Assembly (NCBI RefSeq): GCF_014651055.1
Contig: NZ_BMWD01000012.1
Span: 1 to 64,000, forward strand
From: Streptomyces fructofermentans
GTDB taxonomy: Bacteria > Actinomycetota > Actinomycetes > Streptomycetales > Streptomycetaceae
Length of the DNA: 64,000 nt
Reading direction: 5' to 3'
Each line of letters begins with the position of its first letter. Within the stretch, counting starts at the first letter, position 1. A program made the translations under genes and the position numbers. Shown here piece by piece: positions 63,911 through 64,000 of the stretch. The notes under the pieces are model-generated. The model made no database searches, was not told the DNA's origin, and saw only the letters and a program-made list of their open reading frames with translations.

Positions 63911-64000
63911 ATGATCGCAGCAGACTGGGAAGAGCGCGTGACGGCGGCTTGGGCCACGATCGACGACTACGCCGAGGACCAGGCGGCCGACTTCCGGGCG
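63911..64000 (+). CDS. Start of a protein of unknown function, possibly TPR-type (cut by the right edge)
   Basis: Only 30 residues are visible: MIAADWEERVTAAWATIDDY, then AEDQAADFRA. The acidic helical start resembles that of a Streptomyces tetratricopeptide-repeat protein family, but too little is present to be sure. ATG at 63911 lies 6 nt after -10-like GAGGCT (leaderless). Confidence 0.5.
   Translation, partial: MIAADWEERVTAAWATIDDYAEDQAADFRA

Overview
The window is very GC-rich, densely coding chromosomal DNA. Its gene content and gene order match the conserved core of a Streptomyces chromosome. From memory, the order ctaD-ctaC, adoK, erpA, nadA, pspA, cobU/T/S, pepA, lpd, sucB, aceE, lipB, lipA, glnA, glnII follows the S. 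coelicolor SCO2155-SCO2220 stretch. That species-level statement is inference; no alignment was run. Other actinomycete traits are GTG/TTG starts, long perfect hairpins as terminators, and many promoters whose -10 box sits 6-8 nt before the start codon (leaderless genes). No rRNA, tRNA, CRISPR array, prophage or insertion sequence was seen.

Layout. 1-8.4 kb: cytochrome oxidase subunits I (cut by the window edge) and II, a cysteine desulfurase fused to a TusA-like domain, adenosine kinase, two proteins of unknown function, the Fe-S carrier ErpA and quinolinate synthase NadA (an Fe-S enzyme). 8.6-14 kb: an RND exporter downstream of a two-component system on the same strand. 14-17.3 kb: the PspA/PspAA membrane-stress pair, a DUF3043 membrane protein, a methyltransferase that appears to start at CTG, and a small conserved protein. 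17.5-25.9 kb: cobU, cobT and cobS for the cobalamin nucleotide loop, separated by a zinc-ribbon methyltransferase, an MprF-like DUF2156 protein and a membrane protein. 26-35 kb: pepA, then lpd-sucB, a GntR/FCD regulator and aceE, which together encode E3, E2 and E1 of the pyruvate/2-oxoglutarate dehydrogenase system. 35-45.4 kb: accessory and regulatory genes (WYL regulator, SDR, DUF4240, PGRP amidase, MarP-like protease, GNAT, TIGR01777 protein, FAD oxidoreductase, TPR regulator). 45.6-51.3 kb: lipB-lipA (lipoate for the E2 above), a small protein behind a TetR-type operator, DUF4191, RDD and glnA. 51.4-57 kb: DUF7144, an AlkZ-like protein, a small protein, an ArsC-like reductase, a secreted protein and glnII. 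57-64 kb: a candidate leader peptide with adjacent Cys codons ahead of a winged-helix regulator, an epimerase, a second two-component system, a secreted DUF1996 protein, a His-rich lipoprotein and the start of one more gene.

Genes that work together: lpd, sucB and aceE with lipB and lipA; ctaC/ctaD; cysteine desulfurase, erpA and nadA in sulfur and Fe-S chemistry; the three cob genes; and glnA with glnII, both carrying the 11-bp-periodic GlnR-type box. The most useful regulatory reads are a shared TGATCGATCA operator ahead of both lpd and aceE next to a GntR gene, a perfect TetR-type palindrome inside a consensus promoter at 47.8 kb, a possible cysteine-sensing attenuator at 57.1 kb, and three mutually exclusive hairpin arms after cobU.
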